Under the pieces are notes generated by a model. That model saw nothing but the letters and a program-made list of their open reading frames with translations. It was not told the DNA's origin and did not search any database. A stretch of DNA of 39,555 nt, from NCBI GenBank assembly GCA_964385645.1, contig CAYLPT010000226.1:1-39555 (forward strand), written 5' to 3'. The stretch comes from CAYLPT01 sp964385645. Lineage in GTDB: Bacteria; Armatimonadota; Hebobacteria; Hebobacterales; Hebobacteraceae. A program made the position numbers and the translations under genes. This document shows, in pieces, positions 31,688 through 38,868 of the stretch (positions are counted from its first letter, which is position 1; every line of letters begins with the position of its first letter).

Positions 31688-33430
31688 GTGTTGCGGCGGC
31701 AGCGGGCGGTGGCGCCGGTCCTGGCCTGTGAACCCTTGCTGGGCCACTTCCTGAGTGTTGGCCACCTGCATGCCATATGGTGGGGAACGGCCGTCGCAGC
31801 GCGGTCGAGGCGAGGGACGGCGGCACCCTCGCATCCGCGGGGCGCGGTGGTGCGCAGGGCAGGGGTCCCGTTGCTGTCGGTCCTGGCGGCGTGCGTCGCG
31901 CTCGCTGCAGGTGGGGAGTGCAGAAGGGCGAGTGCGGCAGACAGGAGCGGGGCACTCTCGGCGGCTGCAGTGCGGAGCCCCCAGCGCACCGAGGATAGCG
32001 AGCGCGAGCGGAGGGGGTGTGGCGGCGAGCCGCCCCAGGCTGAGAGCTGCGGAGCTGCCGCGGTGGCTGAGTTCGCCCGCCTCTATGGGGTTGAGATGGA
32101 GCCAGCAGCGGTAGGGCGGATCGCAGGGGCGCGCGAGGGCCAGATGATGTCGCTCCTCGAGATCGTCGAGGAACTCGAGCAGCTCGGCATGCATGCCAAG
32201 GGCTTCTCGGCTGAATGGAAGGACTTGGTCGCACTCGACCGACCTGTGATCGCCCACGTCCTCCTCCAAGGGAGCCCCCACTTCGTGGTGATCGAGAAGG
32301 CCACCGATGATTGGGTGAGAGTGGCTGCAGGCGGCGAGGTGTGGGCGGTCCCCGCACGGCAGTTCCGTGAGTCGTTCGGGGGGAGGCTCCTGTGCCTCTG
32401 GCTCGCTGGCGACCGGCCGGAGAAGCCGCTTCGCTCCAGCCTCGCGGTCGAACCGGAGCTTGTGGTCTTGACGCACGGCAGGTCGCACCCGATCGACATC
32501 ACCCTTGGGGCGCAGGGGCGGCCCGTCACCGTGAAGGACGTGCTGCTGCCCGCTGGCTGGCTGGCCGACGGGTTCAGGACGCCGCTCGCCCTGCCGCCGG
32601 GCGGCGTTAGGGCGGTCCGTCTGATTCCGGGGCAGTCTGCGACTGAGGCGGGGCCCTTGCCGGCAGACGCGGCAGCCAGCAGGCCGGGAGAGGCACTGGC
32701 CAACGTCATCCTTCTCACAGATGACCCCGTCCACCCGATCCGCTACGTCACGTTGGTGTCCTCGTCGTCGCCGCCCATAGCGGTGCACCCTACGGATCTG
32801 GATTTTGGCGACGGAACACACGACGAGTTCCTCACTCGCCGGCATCGGCTGTGGGTGCAGTGCGCGGGCACGCTTGACGACCTCTACGTGGAACCAACAG
32901 AGCCATGGCTGCGAGTCGACCTGATGTCCTGGGATGTCAGCGAGAGGCAGCTCGGTGAGCAGTGGTGTCGGGCTGAGCTTGATGTGTACCTCAGCCTGGA
33001 AGCGCTGCCCCAGGAAGGGGAGGTGACAGCTGCTGTCGTGATGGTGTGCTGTGACGGCCGCAGGTCGCGCAGCGGGTTTGAGGTGAGAGTGCCGGCTCGG
33101 GTCCGAGTGCTGCCGGAGACGCGCGCCATCCCGCCGCAAGCCTTCTTCGGTATCGTCGTCGGCGACGGGCGTATCACCCGGCGAATCCAGGTGGTCGGCC
33201 CGCTGGGGTCGCAGTACAGGCTTGGGGAACTGGCGCCGCGGCTGGCCGGCCTCAGCGCGTCGCTGGCGGCCCGCGGGGACGGTCGCTCGGCCGGACTGGA
33301 CGTCACAGTGGATGCCGAGAAGCTCCCGATCGGGGAGAGCGAGGGCGAGATACGAGTCTACGTCGTCCAGCCCCAGGCGCGACCCGCGACTATCACTGTG
33401 CCTTACTACGTGTGCCGCGGCAGTTCGTAG
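31688..33430 (+). CDS. C39-peptidase-like domain fused to DUF1573-type Ig domains, exported
   Basis: A 580-residue protein. GTG 31688 with GGAGG 5 nt upstream; in-frame GTG 31847, which would put a signal sequence at the very N-terminus (VVRRAGVPLLSVLAAC, a possible lipobox), is the alternative. Residues about 115-230 resemble peptidase C39: PPQAESCGAAAVAEFARLYG with Cys121 after Gln117, then SPHFVVIEKATDDWV with His198. The usual Asp of an 'ADP-G' motif is missing (VRVAAGG). Next are about three beta-sandwich domains of DUF1573/HYDIN type (NVILLTDDPVHPIRYVTL; IAVHPTDLDFGDG). C39 domains cut precursors after double glycine, and the next gene encodes a protein with exactly such a leader. Likely a periplasmic or surface processing enzyme; activity is uncertain because of the missing Asp. 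Confidence 0.65.
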   Translation: MLRRQRAVAPVLACEPLLGHFLSVGHLHAIWWGTAVAARSRRGTAAPSHPRGAVVRRAGVPLLSVLAACVALAAGGECRRASAADRSGALSAAAVRSPQRTEDSERERRGCGGEPPQAESCGAAAVAEFARLYGVEMEPAAVGRIAGAREGQMMSLLEIVEELEQLGMHAKGFSAEWKDLVALDRPVIAHVLLQGSPHFVVIEKATDDWVRVAAGGEVWAVPARQFRESFGGRLLCLWLAGDRPEKPLRSSLAVEPELVVLTHGRSHPIDITLGAQGRPVTVKDVLLPAGWLADGFRTPLALPPGGVRAVRLIPGQSATEAGPLPADAAASRPGEALANVILLTDDPVHPIRYVTLVSSSSPPIAVHPTDLDFGDGTHDEFLTRRHRLWVQCAGTLDDLYVEPTEPWLRVDLMSWDVSERQLGEQWCRAELDVYLSLEALPQEGEVTAAVVMVCCDGRRSRSGFEVRVPARVRVLPETRAIPPQAFFGIVVGDGRITRRIQVVGPLGSQYRLGELAPRLAGLSASLAARGDGRSAGLDVTVDAEKLPIGESEGEIRVYVVQPQARPATITVPYYVCRGSS

Positions 33431-33490
33431 TGGGCCCTGAATCCCGCACAGCCTACAACCGCCGTTGAGGCGGGGAGAGGAGCATCCCAG

Positions 33491-33919
33491 ATGGGCAAGG
33501 ACGTGCGGGGCACCAGTGCTTCAGCATTACTGGTGTCACTGGCTCTCTCTGGAACGCTAGTGTTCCCGGCCGCGCCGGCCCGAGCCGAGCTGCGGCCCCT
33601 GACTGCGCGGGAGTTGGCCGCGACCCAGGGCGGAGGCCACCACTACATGAAGGACTGCAATAAGTGGTGGAGCCCACAGCAGTGCGCGGACTGCGAATGT
33701 CACGAGGACCCGGAGAACCCGACAAACTCCTTCCGATGGCAGCCGAATGGATGGATGGGCTGCGGGTTCTGCTTGTACTGGACTTGCGACGATGAGGAGT
33801 TACCATGTACCAATGGGCGCAAGTACTGGGAGGGGAACGCGCACTGCCAGCCCCCTGCCGGATGGACCCGCATTGACCATTCGGTCGAGATAAAGCGCAT
33901 GCAGTGTGAGCCCTCCTAG
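33491..33919 (+). CDS. Cys-rich secreted protein with Sec signal followed by a double-glycine leader motif
   Basis: A 142-residue protein, ATG with GAGAGGAG upstream. Residues 1-32 are a Sec signal (SASALLVSLALSGTLVFPAA, AxA at ARA). Immediately after comes LRPLTARELAATQGG, which fits the bacteriocin/ComC double-glycine leader consensus: Leu37 at -12, Glu41 at -8, Leu42 at -7, Gly47-Gly48 at -2/-1. Cleavage there would release about 94 residues starting GHHYMKDCNKWW with ten cysteines (56, 65, 68, 70, 91, 94, 99, 106, 119, 139) and many Trp/Tyr. The combination of two export/processing signals is unusual. It follows the C39-like gene by 60 nt. Base composition is visibly less GC-rich than the neighbouring genes. 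Function unknown: a disulfide-rich toxin, metal binder or surface protein. Confidence 0.7.
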   Translation: MGKDVRGTSASALLVSLALSGTLVFPAAPARAELRPLTARELAATQGGGHHYMKDCNKWWSPQQCADCECHEDPENPTNSFRWQPNGWMGCGFCLYWTCDDEELPCTNGRKYWEGNAHCQPPAGWTRIDHSVEIKRMQCEPS

Positions 33920-33928
33920 CGGCCCCGG

Positions 33929-33940
33929 GAAGGCGCCTTC
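33929..33940 (+). promoter_or_regulatory. 12-bp perfect palindrome just before the LolA-like start
   Basis: GAAGGCGCCTTC, 3 nt before the ATG at 33944. It lies where an SD would be and could sequester the start, lowering expression of the downstream genes relative to the peptide. Confidence 0.3.
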
Positions 33941-33943
33941 GCG

Positions 33944-34936
33944 ATGATGTGCAACTACGCCAGACGATGCCCAGCCGCGTCGAGCCCGAGGCGATGGCGG
34001 CCGGCCCTCCTGCAAGGCGGCTTCGCGGCACGCGTGTATGTTGGCCTGTGCGCTGCGGCCACGGCAGTTCTCGTCGCGGCAGCGCTGCAGCGCGGTTACG
34101 GTGGAGCGGCCTACGCAGACGCGGAACTCCGCGCCGTGCTTCGCGGCATCGACGCACGCCACGAGGCGGTGGTCGCCGGCGTACGAAGCCTGAAGGCCGC
34201 GTGGCGGCTGGAGGTGACGGGGCTCGATCCCTCGGTCTCCAAGGCGGGGGCCAGCCCAGACGAGATCAGGCGAATCCCGCGCCTCTGCGAGGAAGCGACG
34301 CATACGCTGGCCTTCGACCGGGGCAGGTGCCGCGAGGTCTACCAGGTGCTCGCACCGGCCTCCCGCCGCACCAGCAGCCGCGCCTGCTCCTACGACGGGC
34401 GCGCGGCCTGGCGCTACTCGTGGTCGGAGGACCGCGAGGGGTGGGTGCGACTGCCCGGGCAGTCGCAGTCGCCGTGGGATCTGGAGTCTCAGGAGTACCT
34501 CGGCACCCTGGGCGCCAGCCGAGGTTCGCCGACGGATCTACTGCGGCAGTACGAGACCAAGCTGATCGGCGTCGAGCAGAGTTCCGGCTGGCGGTGCTAT
34601 GTGCTGGAGACGCGATGGGCCGACGACGTAGCGGCTCGCGTGCAGCGGACCTTCGTCGCGCCCGAGCTGGGATACGCGGTGGTCCGCCGCGAGCTCCATG
34701 CTGAGGTCGCGTCCGTGAGGCCCGACATATGGTTCCGCCGGGTTGAGACCGTCTGGCGCTACGGCGAGTTCACGTCAGTCGGCTGCGAGCTGCGGCTGCC
34801 GGCTCACTACGAGTACGTGACCAGGAACCTGTTGGCTGACGGGACGTGGGTCGTCCAGCGAAGCGTGAAGGCGACAGCGAGCGAGCTGCGCGCGAACTGC
34901 GCGCTCGCGGAGTCCGAGTTCGGTGCGCCCCAGTGA
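33944..34936 (+). CDS. Membrane-anchored LolA-like beta-sheet protein
   Basis: A 330-residue protein, start ATG 33944 (ATG 33947 follows); SD weak. A membrane anchor at about 28-48 (ARVYVGLCAAATAVLVAAAL) is followed by VVAGVRSLKAAWRLEVTGLD and repeated beta-strands (YDGRAAWRYSWSEDREGWVR; YEYVTRNLLADGTWVVQRSV), the pattern of LolA/LolB/RseB-like outer-membrane lipoprotein-sorting domains. It may bind a lipid or hydrophobic peptide at the envelope. It lies between the Cys-rich peptide and the propeller and overlaps the latter (GTGA). The fold call is tentative. Confidence 0.5.
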   Translation: MMCNYARRCPAASSPRRWRPALLQGGFAARVYVGLCAAATAVLVAAALQRGYGGAAYADAELRAVLRGIDARHEAVVAGVRSLKAAWRLEVTGLDPSVSKAGASPDEIRRIPRLCEEATHTLAFDRGRCREVYQVLAPASRRTSSRACSYDGRAAWRYSWSEDREGWVRLPGQSQSPWDLESQEYLGTLGASRGSPTDLLRQYETKLIGVEQSSGWRCYVLETRWADDVAARVQRTFVAPELGYAVVRRELHAEVASVRPDIWFRRVETVWRYGEFTSVGCELRLPAHYEYVTRNLLADGTWVVQRSVKATASELRANCALAESEFGAPQ

Positions 34937-36702
34937 ACGCGTTCCGGAAAGCGGTCGGCCCGTGCGGCGCCCTCCTGTTGGTCGCGCTCACCTTCGCCGC
35001 AGCGCCCGGCGCCGCCAGTGGGTGGGACCCTAACCGCGTGCCGAAGGGCTACGAACCGGCGCCGGGAGGTGCCGACCGGCCGGACTACCAGATGAGCTGG
35101 CGGCCGGCGCGGCTATTCGTGTCGTCGGCCTCGGTGCTCCTGCCGATCTCCGACACGACCCTCGGCGGCATCCCCCGACAGGGGGAGCGCCTCACCGGTC
35201 TGTCCGCCTTCCCATGTTCGCCGGGCGTCGTGTGCGCGGTCACGGCGCCGGACTGGTCCGGCCTCATCCGGCTCTACCCAGAGGATGGCGCGCAGAAGCT
35301 CGTCGTAAGCGCAGACCAGCTCGGACACGACCTTTGGCTTCATGATCCGCTTTCGGTCTCGCCCAACGCGCGCTGGGCGCTGGCGTCGGTGAGCGGCGGT
35401 CGCCAGGGGCAGGCGCCCGCGGGGGCGCCAGACGCACCATCCTGGGGCGCTGCGGGTGACCTGTGGGTGTTCGATCTCACCGCCAGCAGCGCAGCCCGCT
35501 GCGTGGCGACCGATGTGACAGACATGAGGTGCGTCTGGTCGCCGTCGGGGAGCCGCGCCGCGTGCCTCGTCTCAAGGGGCGAGGCGGAAACGCCGAGCAC
35601 GCTGATCCTGGATGCCGAGCACGGGACGGCGGAGGCTCTCTCCGCCCACTGGGTCTGGGCGGTGTGGTCTCTCGACAGCGCCTCCGTGCGGCTGATCGGA
35701 CCACACTCGGTAGCGGAGTATGACCTGGCCACCGGACACGTGGAGCGACGCGAGCCGGCATCCGCCCCCACCGCGGGCCTCGACGGCCGCTCGTCACTGG
35801 TCTCCCCGGACGGCCGACTCGTCGCGTGGACAGACAGCGAGGCCGAGCGCCCGCTCCTGCGCATCGCGCACTCGTCGGGGCGCGTGCGCGCGGTCGAGAC
35901 CCCGGAGTCTGTGGCGCGCCTCCTAGCGTGGTCATGCCTGTCCGAGGTGGTCGCGTTCCTGGGAAGCAGCGGTGGTCTCTACTTCGTGGTCGCCGCGCCG
36001 GCAGTGGGCGAGTACAACCGTCTGCTGTCGGCGTTCCCGGCCATGGAGGGATTCCCCTCCGTCCGCGACGGTTACGGCTTCCACACCGTCGAGTCGCCTG
36101 TGCGGGTCGCGACCACAGAGGACGTCGTCGGGGCCTGGGTCGAGACGCCGGACGGCCCGGCCCTCGTTCTCGTCTCCACCAGTGAGGGGCAGCAGGCCGT
36201 GCGAATGATCGGCTTCCGCCGGCTCTCGCTCCCCGAGCTGGGATTCCATCCGCAGCGGACCGGGGACGCAGAGATCGCCGACAAGGCAGTCCGCGTCAAC
36301 CTCCGGGAGGTGTACGAGGCGCTGAAGCGCTACGCGCGAGAGCACGACGGGACCCTGCCGAACGCGGCGACTGGCGAAGCCCTGCGCACCGAGCTGGCCG
36401 ACTACGTGTTCTACCCGGGAGCGCTGACGACGCCCGACGCGCCCGGGGAAGTGCGCGTGACCCTGCTGCATCCCGGCGGCGACCTCCAGGCGCTGCTTGA
36501 GCAGGCCGCGGCGCACAGACGCGAGCGTGCCCTGCACTACGACGAGCAAGGCCCGATCGAGACGAAGGAGCAGTTCCTGGAGCTGCGGCGAGGCGAAGAA
36601 GGCTTCCCTCTCCTCCGCATGGATTGCCCAGACGGCGCCGCGTATTTCCTCGTGCTGACGAGCTTCGGTGCCGATATCCGCGTCAGCGAGGGGCGACCAT
36701 AG
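34933..36702 (+). CDS. Secreted beta-propeller (WD40/PD40-like) protein with pseudopilin-like C-terminal segment
   Basis: A 589-residue protein, GTG overlapping the previous TGA. Signal peptide (AVGPCGALLLVALTFAAAPG). Repeats such as DPLSVSPNARWALASVSGG, DMRCVWSPSGSRAACLVSRG and LVSPDGRLVAWTDSEAERP are PD40/TolB-like propeller blades (about 100-450). Then comes NLREVYEALKRYAREHDGTL and PNAATGEAL, a segment like those in pseudopilin-type proteins of Armatimonadota and Planctomycetes. It may be a surface scaffold or sensor for the cassette. It ends 12 nt before the duplicated thiL tail. Confidence 0.6.
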   Translation: MNAFRKAVGPCGALLLVALTFAAAPGAASGWDPNRVPKGYEPAPGGADRPDYQMSWRPARLFVSSASVLLPISDTTLGGIPRQGERLTGLSAFPCSPGVVCAVTAPDWSGLIRLYPEDGAQKLVVSADQLGHDLWLHDPLSVSPNARWALASVSGGRQGQAPAGAPDAPSWGAAGDLWVFDLTASSAARCVATDVTDMRCVWSPSGSRAACLVSRGEAETPSTLILDAEHGTAEALSAHWVWAVWSLDSASVRLIGPHSVAEYDLATGHVERREPASAPTAGLDGRSSLVSPDGRLVAWTDSEAERPLLRIAHSSGRVRAVETPESVARLLAWSCLSEVVAFLGSSGGLYFVVAAPAVGEYNRLLSAFPAMEGFPSVRDGYGFHTVESPVRVATTEDVVGAWVETPDGPALVLVSTSEGQQAVRMIGFRRLSLPELGFHPQRTGDAEIADKAVRVNLREVYEALKRYAREHDGTLPNAATGEALRTELADYVFYPGALTTPDAPGEVRVTLLHPGGDLQALLEQAAAHRRERALHYDEQGPIETKEQFLELRRGEEGFPLLRMDCPDGAAYFLVLTSFGADIRVSEGRP

Positions 36703-36713
36703 GCCTGCGACAC

Positions 36714-36766
36714 CCAAGGCCCTGGCCAGCCGGCTTCGAGCACTTCGGCCGCCCTGGGGGGTGCTG
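36714..36766 (+). pseudogene. Remnant of a second thiL 3' end (direct repeat copy 2)
   Basis: The frame reads RPWPAGFEHFGRPGGC and a TGA at 36764-36766. PWPAGFEHFGR is identical to the end of ThiL at 31491-31523. The DNA of the 30-bp core (36723-36752) differs at only two positions, both silent third-codon positions. Nothing upstream resembles ThiL because the propeller gene's stop is only 12 nt away. This is what remains if a cassette was inserted at, or recombined into, the end of thiL. Confidence 0.75.
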
Positions 36767-36860
36767 AGGGGCGCCCCGCGGCCCGCGGTGCGCCGCTCAC
36801 CGCCGCTGCGGCAGGGGCGCGCTCCGCGGCCGGCGAATAGGTGCTGGGCTGGAGGGTAGC

Positions 36861-37877
36861 ATGACCCGGCGCGGGCGCGCGGTGGCATGGATCGTGATCG
36901 CGGTCTCCCTCGCCTTCATGGCCGCCTACCTTGCGGCCCAGGGGGAGACGGCCCGCGAGCACGCGCCGCCGCCGGTCGGATATGACTTCTCTGCTCCGTT
37001 GCCCGCGATCGCACCCACCGACCAGGTTGCGCCGGGCGAGGCCGACGAGTCCCCCGCGCCCCCCCCTGTCGCGCCGGCCGCGCGTGCCGCCGAAGCCGGT
37101 GAACGGGCCGGGCCCACAGGGCGGGCCTCTGCCCCCTCGGTCCTGCCCCAGCCTGACGCCCCTCCGGCCGGCGAGGCCCGAGCTGTCCCAGCCGCGCCCG
37201 AGCCCGCGGCGCCGACGGCCGCGGGCGAGCCGCGCATCCACTTCGATGCGGTGCGCCACGACTTCGGCGAGATGTACCAGGAGCAGGAGGCGAGCCACAC
37301 CTTCGTCTTCCGCAACCTCGGCTCGGCGCCGCTGAGGATCGAGCGGGTCCGCAGCACGTGCGGCTGCGCCGTCGCGCTCCCCACCACAGAGGAGCTTGCC
37401 CCCGGCGGGCAGGCCGCGCTCGAGGTTACCTTCCGCTCGGAGCGCTTCCGAGACCGCATCACCAAGCACGTGTTGGTGGACTCCAACGATCCCCTGGAGC
37501 CGCGCGTCATCCTTACGGTCACGGCCTACGTCAAGATCGAGGTTGATGTGGTGCCCAGGGGCATCTACCTTGGACGGCTCGCGCTCGGCGACACTGTCAC
37601 GCGGCTGATTGACGTGGTGCCGGTGGAGGCCAGGCAGCTCCGCATCCTTGACGCCCGCTCCGACATGCCGCTGCTCCAGGTGAGCAAGCCAGTGCCGCTC
37701 GAGGACCCCCCCGGCGCCCTCCGCCTCACCATCTCATTCGGGCCGGCCCAGGAGCCGGGGCGCGTCAACGCCGCCATCACGATACGAACCGACCTCGAGC
37801 ACACGCCGCAGATTCGGGTCCCGGTGTACGGCGCGGTCGTGGCGCCGGAGGGGAGCGGTGGGGCAGGCGAGGGGTAG
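36861..37877 (+). CDS. DUF1573 domain protein with N-terminal membrane anchor
   Basis: A 338-residue protein, ATG with GGAGGG upstream. A membrane anchor at about 8-26 (AWIVIAVSLAFMAAYLA) is followed by a Pro/Ala-rich disordered linker to about 125, then RIHFDAVRHDFGEMYQEQEA and FRNLGSAPLRIERVRSTCGC, the DUF1573 signature with its TCGC cysteines, and a second beta-sandwich domain to the end. DUF1573 proteins are exported beta-sandwich proteins common in Bacteroidota, Planctomycetota and Armatimonadota. The linked rhodanese and MauE genes suggest an envelope redox or sulfur role. The next gene starts 20 nt before this one ends. Confidence 0.85.
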   Translation: MTRRGRAVAWIVIAVSLAFMAAYLAAQGETAREHAPPPVGYDFSAPLPAIAPTDQVAPGEADESPAPPPVAPAARAAEAGERAGPTGRASAPSVLPQPDAPPAGEARAVPAAPEPAAPTAAGEPRIHFDAVRHDFGEMYQEQEASHTFVFRNLGSAPLRIERVRSTCGCAVALPTTEELAPGGQAALEVTFRSERFRDRITKHVLVDSNDPLEPRVILTVTAYVKIEVDVVPRGIYLGRLALGDTVTRLIDVVPVEARQLRILDARSDMPLLQVSKPVPLEDPPGALRLTISFGPAQEPGRVNAAITIRTDLEHTPQIRVPVYGAVVAPEGSGGAGEG

Positions 37878-38358
37878 CGGCGACTTCCTCGGGATCGCCC
37901 TCGGTGCCGCCGCGCTCGCCCTCGGGGCGGCCGCGTTTGGGATGCTCGTGAACCACCTATCGCCCCGCGGGATCCCTGTGTTCGCGAGCGGGCCCCCGCG
38001 GGTCGCCCTGCCCGCTGGCGTGGAGCCGATGCGCCTCGCCGCGGCCCACGCGGCCTACCTCGAGCGCCGCGCCCTGTTCGTGGACGCACGCTCGCCCGCG
38101 GAATACCGCGAGGGGCATGTCCCCGGGGCGCTCAACATCCCCGCCGACGAGTTCGAGCACCACTTCCTCGACTACCTCGAAGAGATCGAGCAGGCGCCCG
38201 CCGTGATCGTGTACTGCTCGGACTCCGAGTGCGGCGACGCGGCGGAGGTGGCGGGCCGGCTGCTCGAGGCGTACCTCGGGCCCCTGTACGTCTTCGAGCC
38301 GGGCTGGCGCGGCTGGCTGGACGCCGGCGCGCCGGCCGCGGTGGGGGAGGGGCCGTGA
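37858..38358 (+). CDS. Membrane-anchored rhodanese-like sulfurtransferase
   Basis: A 166-residue protein, GTG 37858 with GGAGGGGAG upstream, overlapping the DUF1573 gene. One membrane helix (about 10-32) is followed by LFVDARSPAEYREGHVPGAL NIPADEF and the active-site loop VYCSDSECGDA, with Cys120 as the catalytic residue and a second Cys125. Rhodaneses carry persulfide sulfur; this one faces the periplasm. Its stop overlaps the start of the MauE gene (GTGA), so the three are a unit. Confidence 0.85.
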   Translation: MGQARGSGDFLGIALGAAALALGAAAFGMLVNHLSPRGIPVFASGPPRVALPAGVEPMRLAAAHAAYLERRALFVDARSPAEYREGHVPGALNIPADEFEHHFLDYLEEIEQAPAVIVYCSDSECGDAAEVAGRLLEAYLGPLYVFEPGWRGWLDAGAPAAVGEGP

Positions 38359-38837
38359 GCGCCCGCGCTGGCCGGTGGCTCGGCCACCCGGCCCTCGGGG
38401 CCTGCTGTCGGCTGCTGGTGGGAGGGGTCTTTGTCTACGCGGGCCTGCCGAAGCTGATGCGCCCGGACGAGTTCGCCCGCCTCGTCCACGGCTACCGCAT
38501 CCTCCACCCAGAGCTCGTGAACCTCATCGGCATCACCATGCCCTGGATCGAGGTGGCCGCGGGGGCATTTCTGGTGATCGGGCTGCTGCCCCGGAGCGCC
38601 GCGCTGCTGAGCGGGGCGATGCTCGCCGTGTTCATGGGCGCCGGCTTCCTCGCCCTCGTGCGGGGCGTCGAGACCGAGTGCGGATGCTTCTTCCCCCTCC
38701 TCGCAGACCACCGGCTCGGCTGGGACCTGCTGGTGCGCGACGCCGCACTCCTCTTGCCTACTGCCCAGGTCCTCATCTGGCCCAGCAGCTTCCTGCCGCG
38801 CCAGCGCGAGAAGGACGAGGCGGCGGCCGGGGAGTAG
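38355..38837 (+). CDS. MauE/DoxX-type four-helix membrane protein
   Basis: A 160-residue protein, GTG overlapping the rhodanese stop. Four membrane helices, with VGGVFVYAGLPKLMRPDEFA and MPWIEVAAGAFLVIGLLPRS typical of MauE/DoxX, and ETECGCFFPL containing a Cys pair at about 116-118. MauE proteins are linked to disulfide formation in the envelope. With DUF1573 and a rhodanese this suggests thiol/disulfide chemistry outside the cytoplasm, possibly on Cys-rich exported proteins such as that at 33491. Confidence 0.82.
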   Translation: MSARAGRWLGHPALGACCRLLVGGVFVYAGLPKLMRPDEFARLVHGYRILHPELVNLIGITMPWIEVAAGAFLVIGLLPRSAALLSGAMLAVFMGAGFLALVRGVETECGCFFPLLADHRLGWDLLVRDAALLLPTAQVLIWPSSFLPRQREKDEAAAGE

Positions 38838-38868
38838 TGGGGCACGGGCGGGGGACGAGGAGAGCGGC

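Noticed and set aside
31343..33139. A 598-codon open frame on the minus strand across the thiL end and the C39-like gene
   Set aside because: Low-complexity Arg/Pro/His composition, no start context, and the plus strand carries recognisable domains, a promoter and an SD.
31530..36710. Insertion sequence or transposon carrying the cassette
   Set aside because: No transposase, integrase or terminal inverted repeats found; the flanking repeat is a gene end, so homologous recombination is more likely.
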